Shown here piece after piece: positions 53,273-64,000 of a stretch of 64,000 bases of DNA. Position 1 is the first letter of the stretch. The number at the start of each line of letters is the position of its first letter. The position numbers were made by a program, and so were the translations under genes. The stretch is taken from assembly GCF_900102905.1 (NCBI RefSeq), contig NZ_FNFV01000007.1, positions 1 to 64,000 of the forward strand. The letters are read 5' to 3'. The notes under the pieces were generated by a model. The model searched no databases and was not told the DNA's origin. It saw only the letters and a program-made list of their open reading frames with translations. The stretch comes from Meinhardsimonia xiamenensis. Lineage in GTDB: Bacteria > Pseudomonadota > Alphaproteobacteria > Rhodobacterales > Rhodobacteraceae.

Positions 53273-53374
53273 TGCCCCCGGCCGCTGTCCCTCGCGGCGC
53301 TCCTCCGGAGCGGGGTTGTCATCTCTTCGCCGGCCCGGCACAACTCCGGTGCGGGAGGCAAGAGGGAGCGCGCG

Positions 53375-54691
53375 ATGGAGACGGCGCGGCACAGCGAGGC
53401 GCTTGAGGCCCGGCTCATGGCCGAGGTTGCGGCGCGGCGCGAGGCGCTTGTCGAACTTGCGCGCGCGCTCATCGCCATCCCCACGCTGAACCCGCCGGGT
53501 CGGCACTACCGCGACATCTGCGAATTCATCGCCGCCCGCCTCGAGCCTTCGGGTTTTGTCTGCGAATTCATCCGCGCGGAGGGCGCGCCGGGCGATTCCG
53601 ACCGCTGGCCGCGCTGGAACATCGTCGCGCGCCGCGAAGGTGCGGGGCCGGGCGACTGCGTGCATTTCAACAGCCACACCGATGTCGTCGAGGTCGGCCA
53701 CGGCTGGAGCGTGGATCCCTTCGGCGGCGAGGTGATCGACGGGCGCCTCTACGGGCGCGGCGCGGCCGACATGAAGGGCGGGCTCGCCGCTTCCATCGTC
53801 GCAGCGGAGGCGTTTCTGGCCGTCTGCCCCGATTTCGCCGGCGCCATCGAGATCTCCGGCACGGCCGATGAGGAATCGGGCGGCTATGGCGGCGTCGCCC
53901 ATCTCGCCGAGCGCGGCTATTTCAGCCCCGAACGCGTGCAACACGTCATCATCCCCGAGCCGCTCAACAAGGATCGCATCTGCCTTGGCCATCGCGGCGT
54001 GTGGTGGGCCGAGATCGAGACGAAGGGGCGCATCGCCCACGGCTCAATGCCCTTTCTCGGCGACAGCGCGATCAGGCACATGGGCGCGGTGCTGCACGAG
54101 ATCGAGACATGGCTCTACCCGCTTCTCGAGACGCGCCACACCGCGATGCCGGTGGTGCCCGAGGGCGCGCGCCGCTCAACCCTCAACATCAACTCCATCC
54201 ACGGCGGCGAGCCCGAGCCCGAGGAAGGGTTCACCGGCTTTCCCGCGCCCTGCGTGGCCGACCGCTGCCGGATCGTCATCGACCGGCGCTTCCTCATCGA
54301 GGAGAGCCTTTCGGAGGTGAAGCACGAGGTGCTGTCGATGCTGGAGCGGCTGGCGCGCGAGCGGCCGGGCTTTTCCTTCGAGCTGCGCGACCTGCACGAG
54401 GTGATCCCGACGATGACCGACCGGGACGCGCCGGTCGTGCAGGGGGTGGCGCGGGCGGTGCAGACGGTGCTGGGCCGGGCGCCCGAATATGTCGTCTCGC
54501 CCGGCACCTATGACCAGAAGCACATCGACCGCATCGGCCGGCTGAAGAACTGCATCGCCTATGGCCCCGGCATTCTCGACCTCGCGCACCAGCCTGACGA
54601 GTGGGTGGGCGTCGAGGACATGGTGGAAGCCGCGCAGGTGATGGCGCTGGCGCTTGCCGATCTTCTGCGGGCGGAGCGGACGCCCCGCTGA
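53375..54691 (+). CDS. M20 peptidase-family deacylase (acetylornithine deacetylase / DapE type)
   Basis: The 438-residue protein has the ArgE/DapE signatures: VHFNSHTDVVEVGHGWSVDP, GRLYGRGAADMKGGLAASIV, and SGTADEESGGYGGVAHLAER with zinc-ligand and catalytic residues. It would remove an N-acyl group from an amino acid. The precise substrate is not determined; it belongs to the general ArgE/DapE-like family, not clearly to the biosynthetic ArgE or DapE. The start at 53375 has GAGGGAGCGCGCG ahead. Confidence 0.88.
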   Translation: METARHSEALEARLMAEVAARREALVELARALIAIPTLNPPGRHYRDICEFIAARLEPSGFVCEFIRAEGAPGDSDRWPRWNIVARREGAGPGDCVHFNSHTDVVEVGHGWSVDPFGGEVIDGRLYGRGAADMKGGLAASIVAAEAFLAVCPDFAGAIEISGTADEESGGYGGVAHLAERGYFSPERVQHVIIPEPLNKDRICLGHRGVWWAEIETKGRIAHGSMPFLGDSAIRHMGAVLHEIETWLYPLLETRHTAMPVVPEGARRSTLNINSIHGGEPEPEEGFTGFPAPCVADRCRIVIDRRFLIEESLSEVKHEVLSMLERLARERPGFSFELRDLHEVIPTMTDRDAPVVQGVARAVQTVLGRAPEYVVSPGTYDQKHIDRIGRLKNCIAYGPGILDLAHQPDEWVGVEDMVEAAQVMALALADLLRAERTPR

Positions 54692-54768
54692 GCCCGCGGC
54701 GCCGGAAGTGCGACGCCGATGCGATGCGGGGCGTTGACCTTGCCGCCGGCGCTCTTCAGTCTCGCGCC

Positions 54769-57594
54769 ATGACGACGGTGACGCACGCTCCCCTTGCCGC
54801 CCGCCTCACCCGCGCGCCCCGCCCCTTCGAGCCCGAGCGCGGGCGCGAGGCGGTGGCGCTGTTTCCTGGACTTGTACCGGAGCTTGCCGAACTCGTCGCC
54901 GGCACCGCGGGGTGCAGCCCCTATCTCGCCGCGCTTCTGCATCGGGAGCGCGACTGGGCCGCGGCGGCGCTCGAGCAGAGTCCCGAGGATGCCTTCGAGA
55001 CGGTGATGGCCGAGGCGGCGGGGCTCGGTGACGGCGAGCTGCCCTCGGGACTCAGGCAGGCCAAGCGGCGCGTGGCGCTTCTGGTGGCGCTCGCCGATCT
55101 CGGCGGGGCATGGCGGCTGGAGGAGGTGACGCACGCACTCACCCGCTTTGCCGACCTGTCGGTGGACATGAGCCTGAAGGCCGCGATCGCCCCCGATCTC
55201 GCCCGCGGCCGGCTGCCCGGCATGGGGCCGGAGGATCGCGCCACCGCCGCCGGCATGGTGGCGCTGGCGATGGGCAAGATGGGGGCCTTCGAGCTCAACT
55301 ATTCCTCCGACATCGACCTCATCTGCCTTTTTGACAACGACCGCTTCGCGCCGGAGGACGTGGCCGAGGCGCGCGCGGTCTTCGTGCGTGCCACACGGCG
55401 GATGACCGCGACGCTCTCGGAGCAGACGGCCGAGGGCTATGTCTGGCGCACCGATCTGCGCCTGCGCCCCGATGCGGCGGTCACGCCCGTGTGCCTGTCG
55501 ATGGACGCGGCCGAGGCCTATTACGAATCGGAGGGCCGCACATGGGAGCGCGCCGCCTACATCAAGGCCCGCGCCGCCGCCGGCGACATTGCCGCGGGCG
55601 AGCGCTTTCTGGAGCGCCTGCGCCCGTTCGTGTGGCGCCGCCATCTCGACTTCGCCGCGATCCGCGATGCCCATGACATCCGGCTGCGCATCCGCGAGCA
55701 CAAGGGGCTCGGCGGCCTGCCCGGGCCGGAGGCGCTCGAGGGCACCGACATCAAGCTCGGGCGCGGCGGCATCCGCGAGATCGAGTTCTTCACCCAGACA
55801 CGGCAGCTCATCGCCGGCGGGCGCGACCCCGATCTGCGCGTGCGCGGCACGGTGGAGGGGCTGGAGCGACTGGCGCAGAAGGGCTGGATCCCGGCCGATG
55901 TGGCCGAGACGCTCACGGCCGATTACCGCGCGCACCGCGAGCTCGAGCACCGGTTGCAGATGATCGCCGATGCCCAGACCCAGAAGCTGCCCGGCACTGC
56001 CGAGGGCTTCGCCCGCCTCGCGGCTTTCATGGACCGCGACGAGGGGCAGTTGCGGCAGGAGATCGCCGAGCGCCTCGCGCGCGTGCATGAGCTGACCGAG
56101 GGTTTCTTCGCCCCCGGCGCCGGCGGCCGTGAGGCGGAGGCGCCGGAACTGGTGCTCGAGGAGCACGAGCAGGAAATCGTCGACGGCTGGCGGCGCTACC
56201 CGGCGCTGCGCTCGGCGCGGGCGCGGGAGATCTTCGACCGGCTCTTGCCCGAGATCCTGCGCCGTCTCGACCGTGCAGCGAACCGGCACGAGGCGCTGAT
56301 GGCGCTTGACGGTTTTCTCGCCGGCCTGCCCGCGGGCGTGCAGCTCTTCTCGCTCTTCGAGGCCAACCCGCATCTGATCGATCTTGTGGTCGACATCGCC
56401 GGCATCTCGCCCGAGCTTGCGCGCTATCTCTCACGCAACGCCGGCGTGTTCGACGCGGTGCTCGGCGGCGACTTCTTCGCCGACTGGCCGGGGCGCGAGG
56501 CGCTCGCCGCCGCGCTCGCGGCGCGGCTCGCGGAGGCGGGCGACTACGAGGCGCGTCTCGATGCCGCGCGCGCCTGGGCCAAGGAGTGGCACTTCCGCAT
56601 CGGCGTGCATCTTCTGCGCGGGCTCATCGATGCCGAAACCTCGGGGCGGCAATATGCCGATCTGGCCGATGCGGTTCTCGCGGCCCTCTGGCCGGTGGTG
56701 GTGGAGGAATTCTCCACCCGCCACGGGCCGCCGCCGGGGCAGGGGGCGGCGGTGATCGGCATGGGCTCGCTCGGCGCGCGCAGGCTCAATGCCGCTTCCG
56801 ACCTCGACCTGATCGTCATCTACGAGCCCGGCGGCCAGGAGGCCTCGACGGGGCGCCGCCCGCTGGCCACCCGCAGCTATTACGCACGGCTCACTCAAGC
56901 CTTCGTTACCGCTCTTTCGGCACCCACGGCCGAGGGGCGGCTCTACGAGGTGGACATGCGCCTGCGCCCATCGGGGCGGCAGGGGCCGGTGGCCGTCTCC
57001 TTCGCGGGGTTTTGCGACTACCAGCGCACCGAGGCCTGGACCTGGGAGCATCTGGCGCTCACCCGCGCCCGGCCCGTCGCGGGCGAGGCGGCGCTCGGGC
57101 AGGCGGTGGAGGCGTTCCGGCGTCAGCTTCTCGCCGCGCCGCGCGATGCGGTGGCGACCTTGCGCGATGTGCGCGAGATGCGCGCGCGCCTTGCCGCCGA
57201 GCGGCCGGGCGAGGGGGTGTGGGATCCGAAGCTCGGGCCGGGGCGGCTTCTCGACATCGGGCTTTGTGCGCAGACCGGGGCGCTTCTGACTGGCGACCCC
57301 GCGCGCGACGCGCCCGAGCAGATCGCCGCGGCGCGCCGTTTCGGATGGCTGGGGGAGGAGGAGGCGCAGACGCTTCTCGAGGCGCATGCGCTGTTCTGGT
57401 CGCTGCAGGCGGGGGTGCGGCTGATGGGGGCCAGCCGCCTCGACTGGGAGCGGCTCGGCGCCGGTGGGCAGGCGTTTCTGTTGCGGCTTGCGGGGGCGGC
57501 GGATGCGGCCGAGCTCGCGCCGCGCGTCGCGCGCAGCGGCGAGGCCGCGGCCGAGGTGATCGGTGCTGCCCTCGAGCGGGTGCCGGGGGCTTGA
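54769..57594 (+). CDS. glnE: Bifunctional glutamine synthetase adenylyltransferase / deadenylylase
   Basis: The 941-residue protein contains two nucleotidyltransferase domains. The N-terminal (deadenylylating) one carries [20 protein letters not shown]. The C-terminal (adenylylating) one carries [20 protein letters not shown]. It attaches or removes AMP on glutamine synthetase in response to GlnB and glutamine. The ATG at 54769 starts [20 protein letters not shown]. The deacylase gene upstream is a separate unit, ending 77 bp before. Confidence 0.95.
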   Translation: MTTVTHAPLAARLTRAPRPFEPERGREAVALFPGLVPELAELVAGTAGCSPYLAALLHRERDWAAAALEQSPEDAFETVMAEAAGLGDGELPSGLRQAKRRVALLVALADLGGAWRLEEVTHALTRFADLSVDMSLKAAIAPDLARGRLPGMGPEDRATAAGMVALAMGKMGAFELNYSSDIDLICLFDNDRFAPEDVAEARAVFVRATRRMTATLSEQTAEGYVWRTDLRLRPDAAVTPVCLSMDAAEAYYESEGRTWERAAYIKARAAAGDIAAGERFLERLRPFVWRRHLDFAAIRDAHDIRLRIREHKGLGGLPGPEALEGTDIKLGRGGIREIEFFTQTRQLIAGGRDPDLRVRGTVEGLERLAQKGWIPADVAETLTADYRAHRELEHRLQMIADAQTQKLPGTAEGFARLAAFMDRDEGQLRQEIAERLARVHELTEGFFAPGAGGREAEAPELVLEEHEQEIVDGWRRYPALRSARAREIFDRLLPEILRRLDRAANRHEALMALDGFLAGLPAGVQLFSLFEANPHLIDLVVDIAGISPELARYLSRNAGVFDAVLGGDFFADWPGREALAAALAARLAEAGDYEARLDAARAWAKEWHFRIGVHLLRGLIDAETSGRQYADLADAVLAALWPVVVEEFSTRHGPPPGQGAAVIGMGSLGARRLNAASDLDLIVIYEPGGQEASTGRRPLATRSYYARLTQAFVTALSAPTAEGRLYEVDMRLRPSGRQGPVAVSFAGFCDYQRTEAWTWEHLALTRARPVAGEAALGQAVEAFRRQLLAAPRDAVATLRDVREMRARLAAERPGEGVWDPKLGPGRLLDIGLCAQTGALLTGDPARDAPEQIAAARRFGWLGEEEAQTLLEAHALFWSLQAGVRLMGASRLDWERLGAGGQAFLLRLAGAADAAELAPRVARSGEAAAEVIGAALERVPGA

Positions 57595-57673
57595 ACCCGC
57601 GTGCCGACGGTGGCGGTTTGGGCGCAGGCGCGGCATGATCGGGGCGACTCGACTCGCTTATCGGGAGACACCC

Positions 57674-58867
57674 ATGACGCCCGAATTCACCCGCCACCTC
57701 GAGGAGATGCTTGCCGAAATCGCGGCGCAGGGGCTGATGAAGCGCGAGCGCCCCATCGCCTCGCCGCAGGGCGTGCATGTGACGGTGGAGGGGCGGGAGC
57801 TTCTCAACCTCTGTGCCAACAACTACCTCGGCCTTGCCGACGACCCCCGCCTCATCCGCGCCGCGGCCGAGGCGATGGAGCGTTTCGGCTATGGAATGGC
57901 CTCGGTGCGGTTCATCTGCGGCACGCACGAGCTGCACCTCGCGCTCGAGCGGCGCATTGCCGAGTATCTGGGCAAGGATGATGCCATCCTCTTCGCCGCC
58001 TGTTTCGACGCCAACGGCGGGCTCTTCGAGCCGCTTCTGGGCGCGCAGGACGCCATTGTCTCCGACAGCCTCAACCACGCCTCGATCATCGACGGCATCC
58101 GGCTTTGCAAGGCGCAGCGGCATCGCTACCCGAACGGTGACATGGACGGGCTCGAGGCGGCGCTCAGGGCCGCGCGCGAGAGCGGGGCGCGGCATGTGAT
58201 GATCGCCACCGACGGGGTATTCTCGATGGACGGCTTCTTCGCCCCGCTGCCGGAGATCTGCGAACTCGCCGAGAAATACGGCGCCCAGGTGATGGTGGAC
58301 GACTGCCACGCCACCGGCTTCATCGGCCCGCAGGGGCGCGGCAGCCCGCACCGCGCCGCCGTTGACGGCAAGGTGGACATCCTCACCGGCACGCTCGGCA
58401 AGGCGCTGGGCGGCGCGATCGGCGGCTATGTCGCGGGGCCGCAGGCGGTGATCGAGGTGCTGCGCCAGCGTGCCCGGCCCTATCTCTTCTCCAACGCGCT
58501 GCCGCCGGCGGTGTGCGCCGCCTCGATCGTGGCGATAGACATCGCCGAGGCCGGCGACGATCTGCGCGAGCGACTTGCCGACAACGCCCGCTACTGGCGC
58601 GACGGGCTTGCCGCGCTCGGCTTCGAGCTTCTGCCCGGCGAGCACCCGATCGTGCCGGTGATGCTGGGCGAGGCGAAGGCGGCGCAGGAGATGGCCGCGC
58701 GGCTCTATGATCTCGGCGTCTATGTCTCTGGCTTCTTCTACCCCGTGGTCCCGAAGGGGCTGGCGCGCATCCGCACGCAGATGAACGCGCGGCTGACGCG
58801 CGACGACCTTGACCGCGGGCTCGAGGCCTTCGCCGCGGCGGGGCGGGCGATGGGGATCGTGTCATGA
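57674..58867 (+). CDS. kbl: Glycine C-acetyltransferase (2-amino-3-ketobutyrate CoA ligase)
   Basis: The 397-residue PLP enzyme has the alpha-oxoamine synthase features [35 protein letters not shown], and [20 protein letters not shown] with the PLP Lys in TLGKA. It splits 2-amino-3-ketobutyrate with CoA into glycine and acetyl-CoA, after Tdh. The start at 57674 was chosen at the conserved N-terminus. It overlaps tdh by 4 bp (ATGA). Confidence 0.95.
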   Translation: MTPEFTRHLEEMLAEIAAQGLMKRERPIASPQGVHVTVEGRELLNLCANNYLGLADDPRLIRAAAEAMERFGYGMASVRFICGTHELHLALERRIAEYLGKDDAILFAACFDANGGLFEPLLGAQDAIVSDSLNHASIIDGIRLCKAQRHRYPNGDMDGLEAALRAARESGARHVMIATDGVFSMDGFFAPLPEICELAEKYGAQVMVDDCHATGFIGPQGRGSPHRAAVDGKVDILTGTLGKALGGAIGGYVAGPQAVIEVLRQRARPYLFSNALPPAVCAASIVAIDIAEAGDDLRERLADNARYWRDGLAALGFELLPGEHPIVPVMLGEAKAAQEMAARLYDLGVYVSGFFYPVVPKGLARIRTQMNARLTRDDLDRGLEAFAAAGRAMGIVS

Positions 58868-59904
58868 GCCGCATGATGCGCGCGCTCGTCAAGGAGGCCC
58901 CGGGCGAGGGGCTCACGATGCGCGAGGTGCCGGTGCCCGAGATCGGCCCCGACGATGTGCTGATCCGGGTGCGCAAGACCGGCATCTGCGGCACCGACGT
59001 GCATATCTGGAAATGGGACGAATGGGCCGCCCGCACCGTGCCCGTGCCCTTGGTGGTGGGGCACGAGTTCGCCGGCGAGATCGTGGAGGTGGGCCGCGAC
59101 GTGGAGGATCTGCGACCCGGTCAGCGCTGTTCGGGCGAGGGGCACATCATCGGCCATCACTCGCGGCAGGTGCGGGCGGGCAAGTTCCACCTCGACCCCG
59201 AGACGCGCGGCATCGGCGTCAACGTCCCCGGCGCCTTCGCCGAGTATCTCCGCCTTCCGGCCTTCAACGTGGTGCCGCTGCCCGAGGCGATCGACGACGA
59301 GCTCGGCGCAATTCTCGACCCGCTCGGCAACGCGGTGCACACGGCGCTGAGCTTCGATCTCGTCGGCGAGGATGTGCTGATCACCGGCGCCGGGCCGATC
59401 GGGATCATGGCCGCGGCCGTGGCCCGGCATGTGGGCGCGCGGCACGTGGTGATCACCGACATCAACCCCTACCGTCTCGATCTTGCGCGCAAGGTGGTGC
59501 GCGGCGTGCGGGCGGTCAATGTCGCCGAGGAAAGCCTCGACGAGGTGATCGCCGAGCTTGGCATGACCCAGGGTTTCGATGTGGGGCTGGAGATGTCAGG
59601 CAGCCCCGCGGCCTTCGAGCAGATGGTGGAGCACATGGTGATGGGCGGGCGCATCGCCATGCTCGGCATCCCGCCGAGGCCCGTGCCGGTGGACTGGGCG
59701 CGCATCGTCTTCAAGGCGCTGACGATCAAGGGCGTGTATGGCCGCGAGATCTTCGAGACCTGGTACAAGATGATCGCCATGATCGAGAACGGGCTCGACC
59801 TGCGCGGTGTCATCACGCACCGCTTTGCCGCCGAGGACTACGCGCGCGGGTTCGAGGTGATGATCTCGGGCAACTCCGGCAAGGTCGTGCTCGACTGGAG
59901 CTGA
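58864..59904 (+). CDS. tdh: L-threonine 3-dehydrogenase
   Basis: The 346-residue zinc dehydrogenase has [60 protein letters not shown], and a Rossmann NAD site [20 protein letters not shown]. It oxidises threonine to 2-amino-3-ketobutyrate for the overlapping kbl product. The kbl-tdh order is as in E. coli. It is convergent with ilvH, with only 13 bp between the stops. Confidence 0.96.
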   Translation: MSRMMRALVKEAPGEGLTMREVPVPEIGPDDVLIRVRKTGICGTDVHIWKWDEWAARTVPVPLVVGHEFAGEIVEVGRDVEDLRPGQRCSGEGHIIGHHSRQVRAGKFHLDPETRGIGVNVPGAFAEYLRLPAFNVVPLPEAIDDELGAILDPLGNAVHTALSFDLVGEDVLITGAGPIGIMAAAVARHVGARHVVITDINPYRLDLARKVVRGVRAVNVAEESLDEVIAELGMTQGFDVGLEMSGSPAAFEQMVEHMVMGGRIAMLGIPPRPVPVDWARIVFKALTIKGVYGREIFETWYKMIAMIENGLDLRGVITHRFAAEDYARGFEVMISGNSGKVVLDWS

Positions 59905-59917
59905 GCGGGCGGGGCGC

Positions 59918-60481
59918 TCAGCGCGCCCCCCGGCTCAGCGCGGCAACGCCCGTGCGCGCCATCTCCACCAGACCCAGGGGCCGCATCAGCTCGGCGAAGG
60001 CGTCGATCTTCTGCGGGGTGCCGGTGATCTCGAAGATGAAGCTCTTGAGTGTCGAGTCCACCACATTGGCGCGGAAGATCTCGGCCAGGCGCAGCGCCTC
60101 GATGCGCTTCTCTCCCTCGCCCGTCACCTTGAACAGCGCCAGCTCCCGCTCGACCGCCGGGCCTTCTACGGTGAGGTCGTGCACGTCGTGGACCGGCACC
60201 AGCCGGCCGAGCTGGGCCTTGATCTGTTCGATCACCGCCGGCGTGCCCTTGGTGACGATGGTGATGCGGCTCAGATGCCCCTCGTGGTCGGTCTCGGCCA
60301 CGGTGAGGCTCTCGATGTTGTAGCCGCGCCCCGAGAACAGGCCGATGACACGGGCGAGCACCCCGGCCTCGTTGTCGACCACCACGGCGAGCGTGTGGGT
60401 CTCCTCCGGCGCGGCGTGCGGGTCGCGCAGGTCATAGGCCGAATGGCGCGAGGTGCCCTTTTCGATCTTCAGTGGAGACAT
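59918..60481 (-). CDS. ilvH: Acetolactate synthase small (regulatory) subunit
   Basis: The 187-residue protein has an N-terminal ACT domain (THTLAVVVDNEAGVLARVIG, LFSGRGYNIESLTVAETDHE, GHLSRITIVTKGTPAVIEQI) and a C-terminal regulatory part. It binds valine for feedback inhibition of the large subunit. The start at 60481 follows GGAGAAGGAAGG, and a leading stretch SPLKIEKGTSRHSAYDLRDP precedes the ACT domain. It ends 13 bp from the convergent tdh stop. ilvB is upstream (higher coordinates), so both form one operon. Confidence 0.95.
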   Translation of the reverse strand: MSPLKIEKGTSRHSAYDLRDPHAAPEETHTLAVVVDNEAGVLARVIGLFSGRGYNIESLTVAETDHEGHLSRITIVTKGTPAVIEQIKAQLGRLVPVHDVHDLTVEGPAVERELALFKVTGEGEKRIEALRLAEIFRANVVDSTLKSFIFEITGTPQKIDAFAELMRPLGLVEMARTGVAALSRGAR

Positions 60482-60557
60482 CCCTTCCTTCTCCTTCTGG
60501 CCTTGCGCCGCAGAGGGCACATGCCCTGCCTTCGAGGTGGATGGCAAGGCCGCCGTC

Positions 60558-62318
<1,761 letters not shown>

Positions 62319-62400
62319 CGCTCGCTCCAGTCGCTTTGGGATCCGCCGATCCGCCATGCCCTGCCGAAGGGGTCCGTCCTCGTGCCGAAGATCTGCCAAA

Positions 62401-62425
62401 GAAAAGCCCCCGTGGAGGCGGGGGC
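62401..62425 (-). terminator. Attenuator terminator of ilvB
   Basis: On the minus strand a 7-bp stem (GCCCCCG and CGGGGGC, plus-strand 62406-62412 and 62419-62425) with a 6-nt loop is followed by UUUUC (62405-62401). It lies between the leader peptide and ilvB, so it stops transcription when the leader is read freely. Confidence 0.88.
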
Positions 62426-62466
62426 GCATGGGGTGGTTCCCGGGAATCGTCACCTTCCCATGCGCC
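62423..62466 (-). promoter_or_regulatory. Antiterminator element of the ilvB attenuator
   Basis: Plus-strand segments 62423-62432 (GGCGCATGGG) and 62457-62466 (CCCATGCGCC) are perfect complements. The latter is inside the last leader codons; the former overlaps the 5' arm of the terminator (minus strand). When a ribosome stalls at the Ile-Leu-Val codons this pairing would form and disrupt the terminator. Confidence 0.8.
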
Positions 62467-62497
62467 AAGCCCCCACGCCTACGAGAATCTCCGGCAT
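62450..62497 (-). CDS. ilvB leader peptide (15 residues, Ile-Leu-Val)
   Basis: The minus strand at 62497-62450 reads ATG CCG GAG ATT CTC GTA, then GGC GTG GGG GCT TGG and the end TGA; the product is MPEILVGVGAWRMGR. It has consecutive Ile, Leu and Val codons followed by Gly-Val, the three end products of the pathway. A GGAGG ribosome site is 16 nt upstream. This short frame only makes sense as an attenuator leader before ilvB. Confidence 0.88.
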   Translation of the reverse strand: MPEILVGVGAWRMGR

Positions 62498-62822
62498 CGC
62501 GTCCGTTTTCCTCCGATTGCGGCGGCGACATTAGGTTCGCCGCGCAGCGGCGTCAACAAGCTGCGCACGAAAAAATGTCTTCAGCCGCCCCTGTTTTGGA
62601 ATTTTCTTTCGCGGCTCGCGCGGGCGTTGTGTTCGTCCGGTCGGTCGGTCCTGTCGGGCGGGGCGACGGTTGCGGCGTGCGTCATTTCGGTGCGTCAACG
62701 CCGCAGCTTTATTGTTTATTCCTGCGAATTCCGGCGCTAGGCTGCGCGCACCTGACCGGGCGAGCCCGCGCTGCTTGGGGCATGTGCGGGAACCCGGAAA
62801 CTGATGCAACGGGAGGACAAGT
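62498..62822. other. Intergenic region between ilvB leader and TRAP binding protein
   Basis: These 325 bases hold the ilvB promoter (62528-62556) and presumably the promoter of the divergent TRAP gene. Apart from the ilvB promoter, I see no gene or clear operator. The ATTGTTTATT stretch near 62710 is locally AT-rich, and could be the TRAP promoter. Confidence 0.5.
62528..62556 (-). promoter_or_regulatory. Promoter candidate of the ilvB operon
   Basis: On the minus strand, TTGACG (62556-62551) and TAATGT (62533-62528) are spaced by exactly 17 nt. TTGACG matches the -35 consensus in 5 of 6 positions. Transcription would start at about 62521, giving a leader of about 25 nt before the leader peptide. 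Confidence 0.6.
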
Positions 62823-63908
62823 ATGGACCGTCGTTCGTTTCTGAGAACTTCTGCACTTGGTGGCACGGCCGCCGCGGCGTCGACGCTGGCCGCGCCGGCG
62901 ATTGCCCAGGGAAGGCGCACCTTGACGATGGTGACAACCTGGGGGCGCGGGCTTGCCGGTGTGCATGACGCCGCACAGCGCGTCGCTGACGTGATCGGTG
63001 CCATGACCGACGGGCAACTGACCGTCGACCTCAAGGCGGCTGGCGAGCTCGTTGGCGCCTTCGAGGTATTCGATGCCGTTACCTCGGGTCAGGCCGACAT
63101 GTATCACGGGGCCGACTACTATTTCGTCAACCAGCATCCCGGATATGCCTTCTTCACCTCCGTGCCCTTCGGCATGACGGCTCAGGAGCTGGTGAACTGG
63201 TACTATCACGGCAAGGGTCATCAGTTCCACGACGAGCTGGGTCAGATCTTCGGGCTGAAATCCTTCCTCGCGGGCAATACCGGTGCCCAGGCGGGCGGCT
63301 GGTTCCGCAAGGAGATCAAGGGGCCGGAAGACTTCAACGGCCTGAAGTTCCGCATGCCCGGCCTCGGCGGCCAGGCGCTTGGAAAGCTCGGCGCCAGTGT
63401 CCAGAACCTGCCGGGCTCGGAAGTGTATCAGGCGCTGGCTTCCGGTGCCATCGACGGCACCGAGTGGATCGGCCCCTGGGCCGACGAAAAAGCCGGCTTC
63501 CAGGAAATCACCAAGTTCTACTACACCGCCGGCTTCCATGAACCTGGTGCGGGTCTCTCTGTTGCCGTCAACCGCGAGGTGTTCGACAGCCTTACGCCTG
63601 CGCAGCAGAAGGTCATCGAGATCGCGGCGGCCGAGGCGCATCAGTGGAACCTTGCGCAGTTCCTCTCCAACAACGCGGCGGCCCTGCGTCGTCTGCAGTC
63701 GGCCGGGGTGAAGGTTCTCGAGTTTCCGCAGTCGGTCTGGGATGCCTTCGGCAAGGCGGCACAGGAGACGCTCGACGAGTACATGAGCGACGATCTGTTC
63801 CGTGCGATCCGCGAGGACTATCTCGCCTCGATGCGGGAGTCCTCGGGCTGGCTGCAGGCATCCGAAGGCGTGTACCGTCGCGAACGTGACCGCGTCCTCG
63901 GGTTCTGA
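62823..63908 (+). CDS. TRAP transporter substrate-binding protein, TakP-like (alpha-keto acid type)
   Basis: The 361-residue protein has a Tat-type signal (MDRRSFLRTSALGGTAAAAS) and the TakP-like DctP fold. Signature segments are GLKFRMPGLGGQALGKLGAS, VYQALASGAIDGTEWIGPWA and FYYTAGFHEPGAGLSVAVNR. TakP of Rhodobacter sphaeroides binds pyruvate and other 2-oxoacids as sodium chelates. The ligand here may be similar. The start at 62823 has AACGGGAGGACAAGT ahead. Its permeases should follow beyond the right edge; none is in the window. Confidence 0.92.
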   Translation: MDRRSFLRTSALGGTAAAASTLAAPAIAQGRRTLTMVTTWGRGLAGVHDAAQRVADVIGAMTDGQLTVDLKAAGELVGAFEVFDAVTSGQADMYHGADYYFVNQHPGYAFFTSVPFGMTAQELVNWYYHGKGHQFHDELGQIFGLKSFLAGNTGAQAGGWFRKEIKGPEDFNGLKFRMPGLGGQALGKLGASVQNLPGSEVYQALASGAIDGTEWIGPWADEKAGFQEITKFYYTAGFHEPGAGLSVAVNREVFDSLTPAQQKVIEIAAAEAHQWNLAQFLSNNAAALRRLQSAGVKVLEFPQSVWDAFGKAAQETLDEYMSDDLFRAIREDYLASMRESSGWLQASEGVYRRERDRVLGF

Positions 63909-63927
63909 CCCTTTTTAGCTGTGAGCT

Positions 63928-63953
63928 TGCGCCCCGGCCATGTCCGGGGCGCA
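63928..63953 (+). repeat. Hairpin after the TRAP binding protein, without U-tract
   Basis: A 10-bp stem TGCGCCCCGG (63928-63937) and CCGGGGCGCA (63944-63953) with a CCATGT loop lies 19 bp after the TRAP gene stop. There is no U-run after it, so it may be an intra-operonic structure that lowers expression of the following permeases, or an mRNA-stabilising hairpin. Confidence 0.5.
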
Positions 63954-64000
63954 TCAGCTTGATACGCCACATCGGCCACGACGCGCGCCGGCTTCGGCGC

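Noticed and set aside
59905-59930. GC hairpin between the convergent tdh and ilvH stops
   Set aside because: The 7-bp stem overlaps the ilvH stop codon and has no U-tract; possible bidirectional terminator but too weak to list.

Overview
The window is very GC-rich chromosomal DNA, and its gene content and order point to an alphaproteobacterium of the order Rhodobacterales (Rhodobacteraceae/Paracoccaceae). Pointers are the NDUFA12-mlaD-DUF2155-aat-accC-accB block, an IalB-family protein, the ppx-rlmE pair, a split corrinoid/folate methyltransferase cluster with a DUF4445 reactivase, several TRAP transporters, and a GC hairpin plus GGTATTTG intergenic repeat. The assignment rests on recognised protein families, not on a database search. 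Almost all genes are ordinary chromosomal genes. The only clear mobile element is an IS5-type transposase cut by the left edge.

Layout. 1-0.4 kb: partial IS5-family element. 0.4-6.0 kb: minus-strand one-carbon/cobalamin cluster (DUF4445 reactivase, methyltetrahydrofolate methyltransferase domain protein, MetF-like reductase, small virulence-factor-family protein), interrupted by a plus-strand cytochrome P460-like gene. 6.3-9.6 kb: ppx, rlmE, and a membrane one-component regulator (PhnD-like sensor, one TM segment, LuxR HTH). 10.1-14.3 kb: divergent DUF882 peptidase and L,D-transpeptidase, then an ACP-ketosynthase pair. 14.3-21.9 kb: IalB protein, a non-coding gap with two minus-strand terminators, a HerA-like ATPase, and a Dpp/Opp-type ABC transporter without a binding protein, joined to an aldehyde dehydrogenase. 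22.1-28.3 kb: clpP, clpX, NDUFA12-like, mlaD, DUF2155, aat, accC, accB.

28.5-39.1 kb is a complete reductive pyrimidine-degradation module: preT-preA, a RutR-like TetR regulator, an amidohydrolase, dihydropyrimidinase and an NMT1/THI5-type ABC transporter. Two palindromes resembling the RutR operator lie in front of its two transcription units. 39.2-44.6 kb: cysG, a TrpD2-like protein, mnmH, dsbB, a DedA/VTT protein and a hypothetical gene. 44.8-53.1 kb: tRNA-Leu(CAA), then a LysR regulator divergent from an operon of indolepyruvate:ferredoxin oxidoreductase (iorA, iorB), a hot-dog thioesterase and a TRAP transporter. A perfect 9+1+9 palindrome sits between regulator and operon.

53.2-63.9 kb: tRNA-Val(TAC), an M20 deacylase, glnE, kbl-tdh (threonine catabolism), ilvH and ilvB on the minus strand, and a TakP-like TRAP binding protein. 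ilvB has a full attenuator: promoter, 15-codon leader peptide with adjacent Ile-Leu-Val codons, antiterminator and intrinsic terminator. The best leads are this attenuator, the pyrimidine regulon with its two operators, the IorAB-thioesterase-TRAP operon, the TtrS/TtrR-like one-piece regulator, the orphan minus-strand terminators near 15.2-15.35 kb, and the four-copy hairpin-GGTATTTG repeat.
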